DNA of 64,000 nt, taken from Xiphias gladius. Its lineage: Eukaryota > Chordata > Actinopteri > Istiophoriformes > Xiphiidae. Shown piece by piece: positions 18,150 through 30,639 of the stretch (positions are counted from its first letter, which is position 1; each line of letters begins with the position of its first letter). The stretch covers positions 16,935,001 through 16,999,000 of the forward strand of contig NC_053415.1 of assembly GCF_016859285.1 (NCBI RefSeq). The letters run 5' to 3'. The position numbers and the translations under genes were made by a program. The notes under the pieces are model-generated. The model was not told where the DNA came from. It made no database searches and saw only the letters and a list, made by a program, of their open reading frames with translations.

Positions 18150-20289
18150 TTATCGAAAACTGGCCATTATACGTTTTGTAAGGGTAGAATATGTGGCAGA
18201 GCTGTTGTACTGGATTGATTTAGATTGAATAGGTGTACTTAATAAAGTGACTGCGGAGTGTGTGTGAGTGTCCTATAGTCTAATACATACTTGCTGCACA
18301 AAATGCAAAACATTTACTTTGCAAAGTTACTAGGAAAGCAAGACTCAGATAAATAAGAAAGTAAAAAGTGATTATTGTGTGTGATGGATCACATGTTTGG
18401 TGCATCACTTCTTTGCTGGCAGCTCTGCTTAGAGGATGACAGTGAATACAAACTTAAACGAAGGGCAAGGAATCACTCTGACTTCAGTAATCTCAGTCTA
18501 TTCATCTGATGTTTACAGCTAATATTAACTCATGTTGAGAAGGTTCAAAATAATTGCTTGAAGTGTCTGAACCTCCTTTGCATTTCTGGACAGGCTCAAA
18601 TCTGCTGGTTATATGTCCTCTGCTGAGTAAAGGTTGCCCCCTGTCGGCTTCAATAGATTATTCAAATAAAGTTTAAAGTGTGTAATACATGAAGACAGCT
18701 GCATCTTATGCCCTCAGCACCCTCAGAAGCAGATTTGTACATTAAAGAATAAGACTGGCGTTGCTCTCTATTTTCCTTATTGCCAGCAAATGCCATGAAC
18801 ACGAGAGTACCCATGAAAAAATCAAAACTAACAATATGTTAGTCTGGTTCTCAGTACTTTCTGACCTTCCGACCCTATCTGTAGAAATCTGCCCCCAGCC
18901 CATTAGTTCTGACTGAGACTGGAAATCTTTAAAAAAAAATCTTCTTCTTGTAAAAACAATTCATTACTTCTGCTTCAGAAGGCGCTGGATGAATAAAGTT
19001 TGCATGCTTGCTTGCTGTTTGCAACCACTTCCCCCTATAATGCAGTTCTTGTTGCTGATAACTCCCGCTGTTTACCTGAAAAGAAAAGTTGCAGCTAGGC
19101 CAGCCGTGTGCTGTCACAAGGACATGTTCCCTTTATGGGGCCGATACCAAGGACACAAAACCCCTAAACTATCGGAAACTACTTTCTGCTGGATCAAAAA
19201 GTACGCCTTTAGTTCAGATGAGCACCTATTATCAGTACATCTGTAAGAAAAAAAGGTTATTTTGAGTACAACAATATGCTGTTTTTCCTCAGGGGGTGGT
19301 GGGAGATGTTCATTGTGTAAGAGGAAACCACGAGGCCAAATCAAACCAAACCCCTGCCAACATGTTAGAATTACACAATACATATTGTTTGATGAAATAC
19401 ACGTCTTAAATTGCATCACATTGATAAGGTCGTTACAAAAGTAAGATTTCAGTTACTTCCTGACTTTCAAAGGCCCTGCGAGCAGGAAGCGCGTGGTACC
19501 ATCGCGCCGTAGGCAGATCGCCATACGATACGTTTGTTAGCGTGTTAGCATTCTGATTAACAGCCAGTTGGTGCCCTGCTTCGGTGGTCTAATCTGGCCT
19601 CACGCCTCACTGCACGTGCTCAATAGAGTCTGCACCCTGCATCATGACATCATGTCTTTGTGTGAAATCCCAGTGCCATTCACGGGCCCAACCGTAGGGC
19701 TTAGCGTGCAAGCGTCCACTATACCAACACGCAGCTCTTTAAAGGGTGTCCCCTGGTCCCCCAGATCAGTGGATACACCCTGATGCCTCCACAGAGCTCT
19801 GAACATGGCTTCTGTCCTCTGACACGACGGGCTGAGCCCGTTTGCCATCCAGGGCCCAGATGTTTTTGCTTTGGGACATTTTTATATGAGAAGATATCAT
19901 TGCTCCTGGATGTACGGAGAGTGGTTTTAGCTATCCAGTCAGCTAACATATGCACTGATGGTCCTGGACTCAATGTCATTCATAGAGAAACTTCAGCAAA
20001 TGATTTGGGGACATTCAACACGGCAAGATAGTTCCTCACTCAGGCTTTTGCTCTAACATTACATCATCCATTTTAAAAAGTTATGGGCTCAGTGGTGCTA
20101 AGTTTGGAGGCCAAATCTGCCACTAACCAGCAGATCAGAAACAGACATCAAGAGGTGGACTTTCTAGTTTACCAGCCCAGTGATGTCACCTAGGACTATG
20201 AATGCTATTGGTTGAGAGACGGTAAGGGAGTGTCATAATGATATGGGCAGAGAGGAGATGCATCCATCTAGGGAGCCAAATCTAATTAC

Positions 20290-20370
20290 AAATATATCTA
20301 CATATATATATAAATGTATACACACACACACACACACAGATATATATATATATATATAGTATATATAATT
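20290..20370. repeat. Compound (TA)n/(CA)n microsatellite
   Basis: A TA-rich run, a CACACA run and a second TA run are adjacent within about 80 bp. Confidence 0.9.
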
Positions 20371-23300
20371 GTAATTATACTGCAAGGCCGTCTCTTATAT
20401 GTGGCCTTGTAGTGAAAATGAATGGAAAAAAAATAATGATATAATGTGTTTCTCCTTTTTTTTATATATATTAAAATGGTCCCTATTTTCTGTAAATTAA
20501 TTCATACTTTAAAGGCTGTAATTAATCAGGCAGTTTCTCAAAAACTGAACGGGTCATACCGCCTTAAAAAAAAAAGCAAACCCTTAAATACTTTCATTGG
20601 TGTCACTGGAAAATTTTTAGGTCCCATGATGGTTTGAGTGCAGATTCACATGATTTCGCATTCAGATTAAAAAAAAATTCGGAATAAATAACAAATCATC
20701 TATTGATACATATTTTTTAGATTAAACATAAATATGTTTAATATGAGCATTATATATATGATTTACAGATAGTTCCATCGCAGAAATATTAGTAAGGTAC
20801 GCATATTAGCCTTCAAAGAAAAAGCCATTGTTCAAATCTTTTTCAGTACATGACAAAATCCTTGGTGGAACTCGGATATTAGGATGTGCAAAGGGAAATG
20901 ACTAGTTGAACTGTAAATAAACTGTCTGTTTCTGACTGCCATGTAATTGTTGAGTTCTTTCCTTTAATTTGTGCATCAGTGGTGTACCAGGAGAACAAGT
21001 TTTCAATATTTATAAAACAGACAAACAAAAGCTGTCTTCAAATAAAATGTTTAAAAGTCCACACATGGTTTAAAATGAAAGTGTTAAATGTTGGCACAGA
21101 GAAATGACATTGCTGATACACAGCAGGGCTTAGTTTTTCATGATGGCGAAGTTCAGCATTTCAACACAATGTGCTGTGTTCACTGACTGTGACAGACTCT
21201 TATTGAAACATTAGGACGGAGGAAATCCTTTGCCGAATGTTAATAATGCAACATTTTTCGTGTCAAAACAATTAAAACCATCAGCTTAAAAAAGGTGACT
21301 CTAAGTTGTCAGTCCCATTTTCCCAGTTTGACAAAAAAGCCACAACAACCAGTGAGCAATGAAACAGCAGCTGTGAAACTCCAATACTCAAACACATGTC
21401 TAAATTATTTTCAAAAATGACTAGCAGTGGTTTGTTTTCACTTGTCAAATTCTACAAGAGCATTGAGCTTAATTTTCTATCATTATTCTGTTTTAGCTGG
21501 GGAAAACTGTATTGTATATATTAGATAACAATTATTAATTTATAACTTCTCTCATCTTTTAAGTTGGTATATTGAGCTATTTAAAAAAAAAATTTAAAAC
21601 ATTTTTCAATCAGTCAATATGAGAGTGAATTCTTGTAAAGAAAGACATGAGAGCAACTCAAACTTACAGAAAACTAAATACAATTAATTAAAGTTTGAAA
21701 AAAAATCAGTTATAAGTTCAAGAGGTTAACATAAAACAGTCGCAGTTGTTACTTATAACAAGTTAAGTAGTGCTTATTAATTTTGCTAAAACACCTTATA
21801 ACAAATATAAATTGTGATTATAATAAGCCAAATCAATTGAAACTTCATGAAAAAAATTACATCCTTCTAAAGTCATCGAGTGCATATGTCTTCACACGCA
21901 CAAAACTATGTATTTAAAGGATACATTTAAATGTATTTGTCAGGTGATGCATCGTGAAGCTGTACATTTCCAGTCAAATTCAAGAATCAGAGCCACAGAG
22001 TCAGGATCAGAGGTCACATTTGTCATTTCACATTTTGTGGTTTCTGTTTGCAGTTGTAGAGCCCGTATTTTAAAGTTATTTAACGTAGCTGTGCAAACCT
22101 GGAGCTTATTTCATAATGATAATTCAAGAGATTTAGACAGTGGAAACAAGCCTCTTTGGGCGCAGCGGTAGCTTTCCCTCTCTTCAAAGATTGCCGCTGA
22201 ATGTTTTTCTTTCCTGAGCCAGGAAAGGTTTGACTAACGTCCCTCATAGAGACATTTCAGCATGTCCTTTTGCTCAGTGGTACAAAATTCTTCACATTCC
22301 AGCTATGTGACACAGATATGATGATACGCGCACACAGACAAACACATAGAGGTGGACTTAGTTATCTACTGTGTGAATACTCACGTTTGATAGCACTTCG
22401 ATTTTCAAGCGAAGCTTTACTGAAAAATTGTTTTTGTTTTTACATCAACGAAAGATCACAATGAATAACAAAAAGCAAAAATAAGCACACACAAACAAAA
22501 TGTGTAAATGTGATTTCCGTCCTGAAAACTAAACTAAGGACGTACATGCACATTAAACAACAGTTTGGCAGTCCATCTTTAGTTACACAGTCAAGAACTG
22601 GTATTCTTCTTTTGGCCATGGAGGTTTGCAGACTCAAAAATATTGCTGAGTCAAAACAGAATAATGTGAGCTGAGTGATTTGGGAGAACTGGAGAGTGAG
22701 CCCCATTTTCTTTTGCCCTTGCACAAATTATCAAGAATGTAGATTTGCCATGAAATGGCTCAACAACACCCTGAAATATTCAGGTGAACAGATGATCAGG
22801 AATTTGAATTGTAAATTTTGTGGTGGTTAAGTTCATTAAATTTGTCTCAAATACCCGGAAAGGAAGCTGAGACGGACTATTTAGTTAGTATTTACTCTGA
22901 TTTCTCCAGTACTGTATTATAAATGCCTTTGTTAGTGATTTATGAATTTTGCTGTAAACATAAAGGTCTGAATATTTTATTGTGAAAAAATTAGAATTGG
23001 ATTAGACTTTGTTTGAAAAAGCATATATGGCATTCTGGATGTAGCTTATATTTATTTGTGGTGTCTTGTAAAGCCAATGCCGGCTGGCTATAGCTGTGGC
23101 ACTTTAATGAAAACTTTATTTATTCATCCATTCATAATATTAACAAAAAGAGAAAGAACTGGCCATCACCTCTTCTGGACAAAATAAAAAAAAAAATTTC
23201 CAAGGTTCGACATGAGAGTATTTATCTTTTTTAAATCTTTAATATTTGTTGGAATTAACTCACTGCTGCCTCGACTGTTAATGCATGAGGACATGAACTC

Positions 23301-24239
23301 TCCTTCATCTCTGCCTGAGCCGATAGTTTGTCACTGACCTGCCTCTCTGCTCTAATGTTGGGCATGGCAGTACAGCTGGAGGCACATCAGCTGCTGTTGT
23401 TGTTTCATCTCCTGTATCTGTGCTTGTACATACAGCACATGTGTGTGAGGAAGTTGCATGCGTGGAGCTGGACTGCTCTGCTGTGGACCCGGTTGCCCCG
23501 GCTGTACAGTGTCCATGCTGGTGTGGGAGCCTGAGGCCTGCTCCCATACATCCCTGCTCGGGCTCTGTTGATCCTATTGTCTCCTGCGTCACCACACGTC
23601 GCCCGGCAAATAAAGGCCGTCTGGCTCCAAGCTTAAATATTGCAGCAAACTAAAAACCAACCATCAGAGCCGATTCATTCACATCTGCTCAGTGGGGCGA
23701 CAAGGACAGGGCTTTAGGTGGGAAAGAGGGCAGAAAAAAGTTCACTTTTCCCTGCCGGGTGCCAAGAGAACGGGACAGGACTCAACTTCGCCGGAGCCGC
23801 AGCTGTGGCAAGTTGCCCATTTGATCACATTTAACCTGTATCATACCTTACAGAAGAGGGGACTAAATATTACTTATTGATCTCTCTTTGTTGGTTTTTA
23901 TTCGTGAGTTGCTGTGCGGAATTTTTTTCGGAGCTAGAGCAAAAGTTTTTTTGGTTGCACCTTTGTTAATGTTCACATAGTTAATAATGTTTACATTTAG
24001 AACAAGCAGCCTTCACTACAGCTAAATTGTTGTCTCGTTAAAAGTTTTAATTTAATATTTGAGAGACAGCTTTTTATCTTCTTCCAATGGAAACAGAATG
24101 GAGTCAAAAGCCTGGATTTCAGCTCCTAAAAAGTTTCAAATTCTCGAGGTTTTCTGATAGAAATATGCAGTAGCATGTTATTAGGGCTTAGGTTTGATTT
24201 TTGACTTTTTCAAGTTTTCATCTCCTACATTTTCTTACT

Positions 24240-24343
24240 TTTCGTAATCTCTGTTCCCCTCCCCCCGTCTGTCCTGCCTGCCCCACCCTCTCTGTCTGTC
24301 TGCACCCTCCATGTCCCTCCCTACCCCACCCTTCATTCTGCAG
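24240..24343 (+). promoter_or_regulatory. Polypyrimidine tract and 3' splice site before the gja8 coding exon
   Basis: About 100 bp of C/T-rich sequence ends in CCTTCATTCTGCAG, with the AG at 24342-24343. The coding start follows 15 bases later. Alpha connexin genes normally have a non-coding first exon and hold the whole reading frame in exon 2, so this acceptor is expected. The upstream exon is not identified with confidence. Confidence 0.8.
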
Positions 24344-24358
24344 TGCTACGGACCGATC

Positions 24359-25630
24359 ATGGGTGACTGGAGCTTTCTGGGTAATATTTTAGAGGAAGTT
24401 AACGAGCACTCTACGGTGATCGGCCGAGTGTGGCTCACGGTGCTCTTCATCTTCCGTATCCTCATCCTGGGAACAGCGGCGGAGTTCGTGTGGGGCGATG
24501 AGCAGTCTGACTATGTCTGCAACACACAGCAACCTGGATGTGAGAATGTGTGCTATGATGAGGCCTTCCCCATCTCTCACATTCGCCTCTGGGTGCTGCA
24601 GATCATCTTTGTGTCCACACCTTCTCTGGTATACGTGGGCCATGCTGTGCACCATGTCCACATGGAGGAGAAACGTAAAGAGCGCGAGGAGGCAGAACTT
24701 AGCCGGCAGCAGGAGCTGAGTGAGGAGCGTCTCCCTCTGGCACCCGACCAGGGAAGTGTCCGCACCACTAAGGAGACCAGTACAAAAGGAAGCAAGAAGT
24801 TCCGTCTGGAGGGCACCCTGCTGAGGACCTACATCTGCCACATCATCTTCAAGACACTGTTTGAGGTGGGTTTCGTGGTGGGCCAGTACTTCCTTTACGG
24901 CTTCCGCATCCTGCCGCTGTACAAATGCAGCCGCTGGCCCTGCCCCAACACGGTGGACTGCTTTGTGTCCCGCCCCACGGAGAAGACCGTCTTCATCATC
25001 TTCATGTTGGCTGTGGCCTGTGTCTCACTCTTCCTCAACTTTGTGGAGATCAGTCACCTCGGCCTTAAGAAGATTCGCTTTGTCTTTCGTAAGCCAGCCC
25101 CAGCCCCAGCCCCAGCCCAAGGTGAGGGGTCGGCCCCCTTGCCGCCACAAGGGAAGAGCCTGCCCCCCCTGGCTGTGCCCTCACTGCAGAGAGTGAAAGG
25201 TTACAGGCTGCTGGAGGAGGAGAAAGCTTCCCCTGTACCTCACCTCTACCCACTGGCTGAGGTGGGTATGGAGGCTGGCAGAGGGGCCCCACCCTTCCAG
25301 GAACTGGAGGAGAAGGCGGAGGAGGTGCTGCCCATGGAGGACATCTCTAAGGTGTATGACGAGACTCTGCCGTCTTACGCCCAGACCACCGAGTCACCGG
25401 GGGTGACATTACACGAGGAGGCAGAGGAGATGCAGCCAGTAGAGGCGGAGGCAGAGAGGGTGGAGGAGGCTGTGGATGAGGAGGTGGAGGTAGAGGAGGC
25501 AGTGAACAGGGAGAGTGTAACTCCAGTGGAGGCAGTGATGGAGGCCACAGATACAATAGAAGACACCAGACCGCTGAGCCGACTGAGCAAAGCCAGCAGC
25601 AGGGCCAGGTCAGACGATCTCACCGTATGA
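24359..25630 (+). CDS. gja8: Gap junction alpha-8 protein (connexin 50)
   Basis: A 423-residue lens connexin that forms hexameric hemichannels and gap junctions between lens cells. The N-terminus [20 protein letters not shown] is the lens alpha-connexin type. Four membrane segments lie near residues 24-45, 74-96, 157-180 and 209-230. The first extracellular loop has C54, C61 and C65 (C-x6-C-x3-C) and the second has C190, C195 and C201 (C-x4-C-x5-C), the canonical docking cysteines. The tail ends [17 protein letters not shown], which matches mammalian connexin 50 and separates it from connexin 46. The start is the ATG at 24359; an in-frame ATG at 24311 lies in the polypyrimidine tract before the splice acceptor and is not used. 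The tail (residues 245-400) is low-complexity, with a Pro-Ala run and Glu-rich stretches. Teleosts can carry gja8a and gja8b; I cannot say which this is. Confidence 0.97.
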   Translation: MGDWSFLGNILEEVNEHSTVIGRVWLTVLFIFRILILGTAAEFVWGDEQSDYVCNTQQPGCENVCYDEAFPISHIRLWVLQIIFVSTPSLVYVGHAVHHVHMEEKRKEREEAELSRQQELSEERLPLAPDQGSVRTTKETSTKGSKKFRLEGTLLRTYICHIIFKTLFEVGFVVGQYFLYGFRILPLYKCSRWPCPNTVDCFVSRPTEKTVFIIFMLAVACVSLFLNFVEISHLGLKKIRFVFRKPAPAPAPAQGEGSAPLPPQGKSLPPLAVPSLQRVKGYRLLEEEKASPVPHLYPLAEVGMEAGRGAPPFQELEEKAEEVLPMEDISKVYDETLPSYAQTTESPGVTLHEEAEEMQPVEAEAERVEEAVDEEVEVEEAVNRESVTPVEAVMEATDTIEDTRPLSRLSKASSRARSDDLTV

Positions 25631-27594
25631 ACCTGTGAGAGAGAGCGCATGTACACCTGCACATGCAAAATGTTCAACACAAGAGAGAGCACACACACAC
25701 CTAACTCAACGACAACGCACACTCTTGAACAGGCAGGTCAAAAACGAAGTGGATGAAAAACCAAATCAACAGGGATAGATTAAAACCTTTAAGACACGGG
25801 CAACAATTCTACCAATCAACAAAAAATCTGAGTGTTTGTGATAAAAAATAAATATCATAAAAAGTAGAAGTTAAAGAGGGGAGGAGTAGGTTTTTTATTA
25901 AGCGTGTTCTTATATTTAAAAATGTGGAAAGGACACATGCAGGTGGGAAATGTTTTTACTTGATGAAAATCCATGTTCAATTTTTAGAAACATCTTTTTC
26001 TATTGAAAGAGTTTTAATCATATACAATGGAGGATTACACATTTTTACATGGGGTTTGAGCGGACAGGGAAAAGAGAGTTATAATATACTTGTGTGTCTG
26101 CAAATCAGTAATTTCGCTGTAGTTAGGCACTGACTTTCATTCCCATTCAGACAGTGACATACTGCAAATGCGGCATGTGGCTGCAAATGTTGCAGGTGAG
26201 AGGGCTCTCGCATAGACAAATCACACAATAAAGAGCCGCTACATTTACAGATATAAAGCTCTTTGAGAAAGAATAAGAAAAGTCCATTTTCAGGTTGAGA
26301 AGAGCATAGCTTTTTTTTTTTGTTTTTTTGTTTTTGCACAATCAGAGGTTTAGACTCTGTGCAAGGCCTTTAACTCTCATGACACCTCATCTATGCATCC
26401 ATTTACACTGGATTCTTTCAAGTGAAGAGAGATGTGCATGAATTTCAGAGCATTTCTCTCCTTTTCATGTTTATATACCACGTAGCGCAGCCAGAGCTGA
26501 GTTAGTGAGAAAAAAAAAAAATGAAAAAAAAAAGACCACATGTTGAATGTCTTTTTCAATGTGAATCTGCATCTCTTCATTTTAGATTTGCTTATGTTTT
26601 ATAGCTTTTAATTAGAACTGTGTACTGTGATATCAGTTGTCCACGGAAGAGCGCAGGGCTCATTTTGCCCTATCAGAGAATGAACTATAGTAGCAACCTC
26701 AGGCCAAATCCTCTCTTTGCGTGCTGTACAAACAGGCGTCCGGGTGATAAAGATCATGCACCATCAGCACAAAGTATTGTTGGAGGCGAGACAATAAAAG
26801 AAACCACGCTCATCAATGAAAACAAGCATCCTTGATCTGGCTGTGAAAAAATCTTTCTACTTGATTTTATGTGACCGTAGTAGGTCCTTACCCCACGAGA
26901 AAACACAATAGTTGTGATATGCTTTCAAATTCAGAGAGAAACAAACAACTAGGGGCAACTCCCCCTGTACATAATGCCCTATCTAATGTCTAATAATGTA
27001 CATAATGTGCAAAACAGCTCTTTTTAGTTGTTTCACTGTCTAGAGGAATCACACAAGTTATAACTGTGATCACAAGATTAATTTAATTTCATAAACTCAT
27101 AAGAGTAAAGACAGAAAATGCCCATGCTGTGGTATCGCGCATCTATCTGAGTAAAGAGGATGAATTTCTTTGCAAATCATTAGCAAGTGTTTTAATAAAA
27201 AGTGCATTAAGCCTTAAAGTATGCCTTAGGTTTATCGGAAATCTTCCTCTCACATTCTCTGGCTGTATTTATTCAAACAGCTGCCACTGTATGATTTCCT
27301 GTGCCTTATCTGTAAATGTAAGTTATCAAATGTTGTAAGATTGTAGCAAGTGCTTATATTGCTCTGGGACCTATGTGAACCTGATGTATTATTTGCTATT
27401 TTTTAAATCTGAGTTTCATTTGTGTATGCAGCCCCGCAGCACACACACAAACCCACCCACACACACATAGAAACATGTCTCTATTATGCAGCTCAAATAT
27501 TTAAATAACAAGTATTAAAAGTATTTCCATCATAATTTAATGAAGTTAAGAAGATACTATTGAATAAAGTTGCATGTTTGCGGGCATAAACGCT
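25631..27594 (+). other. Probable gja8 3' untranslated region or intergenic DNA
   Basis: No coding exon is seen. An early poly(A) signal lies at 25847 and a later one at 28135, so this stretch is either entirely or only at its start part of the gja8 3' UTR. It is AT-rich with T and A runs near 26310 and 26510. Confidence 0.45.
25847..25852 (+). terminator. Candidate proximal poly(A) signal of gja8
   Basis: AATAAA lies about 220 bases after the gja8 stop codon. No strong GU-rich element follows it. Confidence 0.4.
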
Positions 27595-27671
27595 CACACA
27601 CACACACGCACACACGCACGCACACACGCACGCACACACACACGCACACACACACACACACACACAGACAC

Positions 27672-27740
<69 letters not shown>
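27595..27740. repeat. (CA)n microsatellite, interrupted
   Basis: About 146 bp of CA repeats with CG and AGA interruptions in the first half and a pure run in the second half. Confidence 0.97.
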
Positions 27741-27744
<4 letters not shown>

Positions 27745-28134
27745 GTTGGTTGTGGGGCATGATCAAATGGCTCTAGAGAAACTCTGAGAGAGAAGGCAGC
27801 TTTTACCCCTTTGTGACCCCCAGCCATCCCTTCGCCTCCCATAATCCAATGCTATGTAATCTGAATCAAAGAGCGCCTTCAATGAATCAGAAATTTGTTG
27901 AGTACATTAAAGCATTTAACAGTGTTTCAATCAAAGCATGATGCTGGTCCTTGTGTACATCGATATGACTGGTAATGTATGTTTTTTTTGTATTTTAATA
28001 ATATTGCATTGCCTGTATGTTTGTAAGAAGACAAGATTAATCTTTGGAAAGAAAAAAAATCCTTTTTACTAACTTGTAGTCTTCTTTGCTGATAGATGTG
28101 TGGCAGTATCTTCATTTGGAATGTGAACCAACGC

Positions 28135-28140
28135 AATAAA
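28135..28140 (+). terminator. Candidate distal poly(A) signal of gja8
   Basis: AATAAA is followed within about 25 bases by the GT-rich stretch GTGTTGTGTCAGTGTTT, the usual layout of a vertebrate cleavage and polyadenylation site. If used, the gja8 3' UTR would be about 2.5 kb. Confidence 0.5.
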
Positions 28141-28275
28141 AAGTCACGTGGTCTAGAAGTGTTGTGTCAGTGTTTCTCTGCAAAACAGGCGCCCACAACC
28201 ACACGCCCCTGCAATCACACACTAACAAAATAACAAACTGACAAAATGACTCAAAGTTAAACTATAACACTGAAT

Positions 28276-28281
28276 TTTATT
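28276..28281 (-). terminator. Candidate poly(A) signal for the alternative nectin-like 3' end
   Basis: AATAAA on the - strand lies about 145 bases beyond the stop codon of the candidate terminal exon. It is followed by TTTTGTCAGTTTGTT and more GT-rich sequence, as expected for a cleavage site. Confidence 0.5.
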
Positions 28282-28424
28282 GAAAAAAAAAATGAACAGA
28301 CAGACATGTTCTGTATAAATACATGAAATTAATACAAATTTTAAACCAGTCTTGAACTTTGGCTAAACCTCTGGTACAGAGATTTTTTAGCTCTCTAATA
28401 ATGCTGCAATCAACATTTTTAGTT

Positions 28425-28458
28425 TTAGGAACTCTTGTTCTGCCTGAGTAACACCACA
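28425..28458 (-). CDS. Candidate alternative last coding exon of the nectin-like gene
   Basis: A long pyrimidine tract (CCCTTTCTTTTTCTTTCG) leads to the acceptor TTATCAG. The exon continues the frame of the membrane exon at 29366-29492, adding VVLLRQNKSS and then TAA. A poly(A) signal follows at 28276. The exon has no known domain; the case rests on the acceptor, matching phase and poly(A) signal. It could equally be the end of a separate gene whose other exons are lost. Confidence 0.45.
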
Positions 28459-29180
28459 CTGATAAGATTTAGACGAAAGAAAAAGAAAGGGATATATAAA
28501 ATACTAGCAGTGCCTATGTAAATTTTTGTTACTTTGGATATAACCATCTCTTTATGTGCTCACGCAGGGGAGTTTGAACCTATGCTAGCCCACTGGCGAA
28601 GATGCAGGGTACTACACAAGTCTGTCAAAAGCCTGACACACAAAGACAAGCAATCACATTCACATCTATGGGCAATAAATGTACATCTTACCCAGTATCC
28701 ATGTCTTTTGACTGTGGGAGGCAAACATCAGCATTTAAAAGTCTTAAAAACATTCCATGCATAGGGGTTTACTCAGTTGACTTGAGTGAAACCTGTTTGG
28801 TTACAACAGGATCTGTTAGAACAAATAGGGTTTATTCACAAAGTATTATGATTGATTCTTGAAGAATGATGAAAGGTTGAGCTATGACTATGTTAAATCA
28901 CCACTAAGGGGCAGTATTGTAAAAGGCATTCTTTTTAATTCCCGGACCCATGCGGCCACACCTCTCTTTGTTCACAGAAATGCTTCTAACAAAAAAAATG
29001 CAGATCACAAGGGAAAAGTAACTGAGAACTGAGCTTATATCTATAATCAGTTTGGTTTTATTTTAAATCTGGTAATTTGATATTATTTGATATTATTTCA
29101 ACATTCGTACAATATTACAGAGACATTCCTTATCAAAAAATATCTCATTTATGGAAAAAGGAGAAATCAGCTTTGCATGT

Positions 29181-29301
29181 AAAAGTTGTAAATTCTCAAA
29201 TGACGAGATGATAATTTTTGTGTTTCTGCAGTGGAAGACTGATCGCTATTTGTGTAAAGGAGGGGGACATTTTGTTTACACTGAAGCAATACCAGGTCAT
29301 T
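29181..29301. repeat. Left arm of a long inverted repeat flanking an exon
   Basis: This roughly 120-bp segment is the reverse complement, with few mismatches, of 29748-29872. Shared blocks include CTTTACACAAATAGCGATCA and AAAAATTATCATCTCGTCAT. The arms enclose about 450 bp that contain the candidate membrane exon. Confidence 0.9.
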
Positions 29302-29365
29302 AGACATACATCTTTATGAGCCTAGAGTCATGTGTTAATGAATGACCGGAAGCAAAGCAACTTAC

Positions 29366-29492
29366 TTTACACATCGATTGTAGGTTCTTCGCAGAATGGA
29401 CAGAGTAAATATAAAGATCAGGCAGCACACACAAGGAACAGTAGCTACCACAGCAACCGTTAACTTATTCCAGTTTTCAGCTTCCTCGTAGT
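29366..29492 (-). CDS. Candidate alternative membrane exon of the nectin-like gene
   Basis: The acceptor TTTTTTTCCCCCAG is followed by a frame reading YEEAENWNKLTVAVVATV and then PCVCCLIFIFTLSILRRTYN: an acidic stalk, a hydrophobic membrane helix and a basic stop-transfer sequence. It ends at the good donor AAA/GTAAGT. The exon enters in phase 1 and leaves in phase 2, exactly like the membrane exon at 34496-34601, and the third-Ig-domain exon ends in phase 1, so it can be spliced in instead. Mammalian nectin genes are known to make isoforms that differ in membrane and cytoplasmic exons. I see no other Ig exons between 29.5 and 33.9 kb that would make it a separate gene. Confidence 0.6.
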
Positions 29493-29747
29493 CTGGGGGA
29501 AAAAAAAGTTTGTAACTAATTTCACTACAGGTGTGTTATGCAGTTATATTAAGCCCACAGTCACATAAAGGCTGTTTATTCTTGTGTATGTAAGATGACT
29601 GTTTTATAAAGGAAGCCGTGGTGGTGCGCTCATGTCCTGTGGTCTCCCCAAGCACTAACATTGTATGTCATAATGGTATCATGTGTAGTTATACTATAAT
29701 ATCCAAACTTGAACCTTAACCATCTTTCTTTTAAACCAACATATGTG

Positions 29748-29872
29748 TAATGACCTTGTATTGCTTCAGTATAAACAAAATGTCACCCTCCTTTACACAA
29801 ATAGCGATCAGTCTCCCACTGCAGAAAAGGTAAACACAAAAATTATCATCTCGTCATTTTAACTTTTACACA
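29748..29872. repeat. Right arm of a long inverted repeat flanking an exon
   Basis: The reverse complement of 29181-29301 at roughly 90% identity or better by eye. See that entry. Confidence 0.9.
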
Positions 29873-30639
29873 ATCTATAAATTTATAAGGAGTTTTCTGA
29901 ACTTTTTTTTAAAAGTTGCATTCAATTACCAACAATGTGAATTAAAAGCAATCTCTAGTAGGATCTGTTTTGCAAAGAGACTGAGCTCAAACCGTAGCTG
30001 ACTGTAGTAACTGTAAAGTGTGATGTTCAGTTTCATTTTTGCTCTGTTCCTGTTTTTTTCAATGTTAGGAACGAAAAGAGGATATTTATGAGAACTGCCT
30101 GGAAAGGAATGTTAATCAACACTGATTCTATTGTCAGCATCACCATTACAAGGCCAGAGTTCACTGATATATAGTGAAATCCAAAAACTGAAGAGGAAAA
30201 CTTTCTTTTTTATATTATTTTTTATATTATTTTATATGCTTTCTCCAGAAATGTATTATATGTAATGAATAGCATACTCATCACTTAAAGCTGCATTAAA
30301 TGTTTTTCTTTTTTTTTTTTCTGGCCACTTAGAGAAAGCTGAGAAAGCTGAAAATACACCACATCACCTTTGAAAGTGGTTATGGTAAATGTGTTATCAA
30401 ACAGTTGCATGGGTCCATGGAACATAGAGCATGTATCAGTTGTTATGTGAAGTGTCATAGATGCCTGAGATTATTTTATAAAAATAACCAGAACTCACTC
30501 AAGATAACCATCTGCATAAGTTGCACTGATGCCGGTGGCAACCAAACTTCATCGGCCATCTTAAGACTTTTAGTCTAGTTTAGATCCACTGATGTGAAAT
30601 GTAATTTCTTTGTTTGTTATTTGTTATGTTCAAAGTCAC

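Larger units (their letters stand above)
17106..23640. other. No gene seen; AT-rich with scattered repeats
   Basis: The part from 17106 to about 17860 contains fragments such as AAAAGTACTACATTCAAAAT that may derive from the same repeat class as 1871-2272 in the other orientation. A region at 19470-20000 has higher GC content and several short overlapping frames on both strands, but no frame carries a recognisable motif. GC rises again at 23300-23640, just upstream of gja8. Confidence 0.45.

Noticed and set aside
23305..23653. Cys-rich + strand and Thr/Ser-rich - strand frames upstream of gja8
   Set aside because: Both frames follow local GC content, neither has a domain or convincing splice signals, and the region fits a promoter-proximal stretch better.
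24311..24358. Upstream in-frame ATG extending connexin by 16 residues
   Set aside because: It lies in a polypyrimidine tract before a clear splice acceptor, and the connexin family starts at MGDWSFLG.
24389..24841. Long antisense frame inside gja8
   Set aside because: It is a shadow of the connexin codons, and no domain or start context supports it. The same holds for other frames at 24498-25722.
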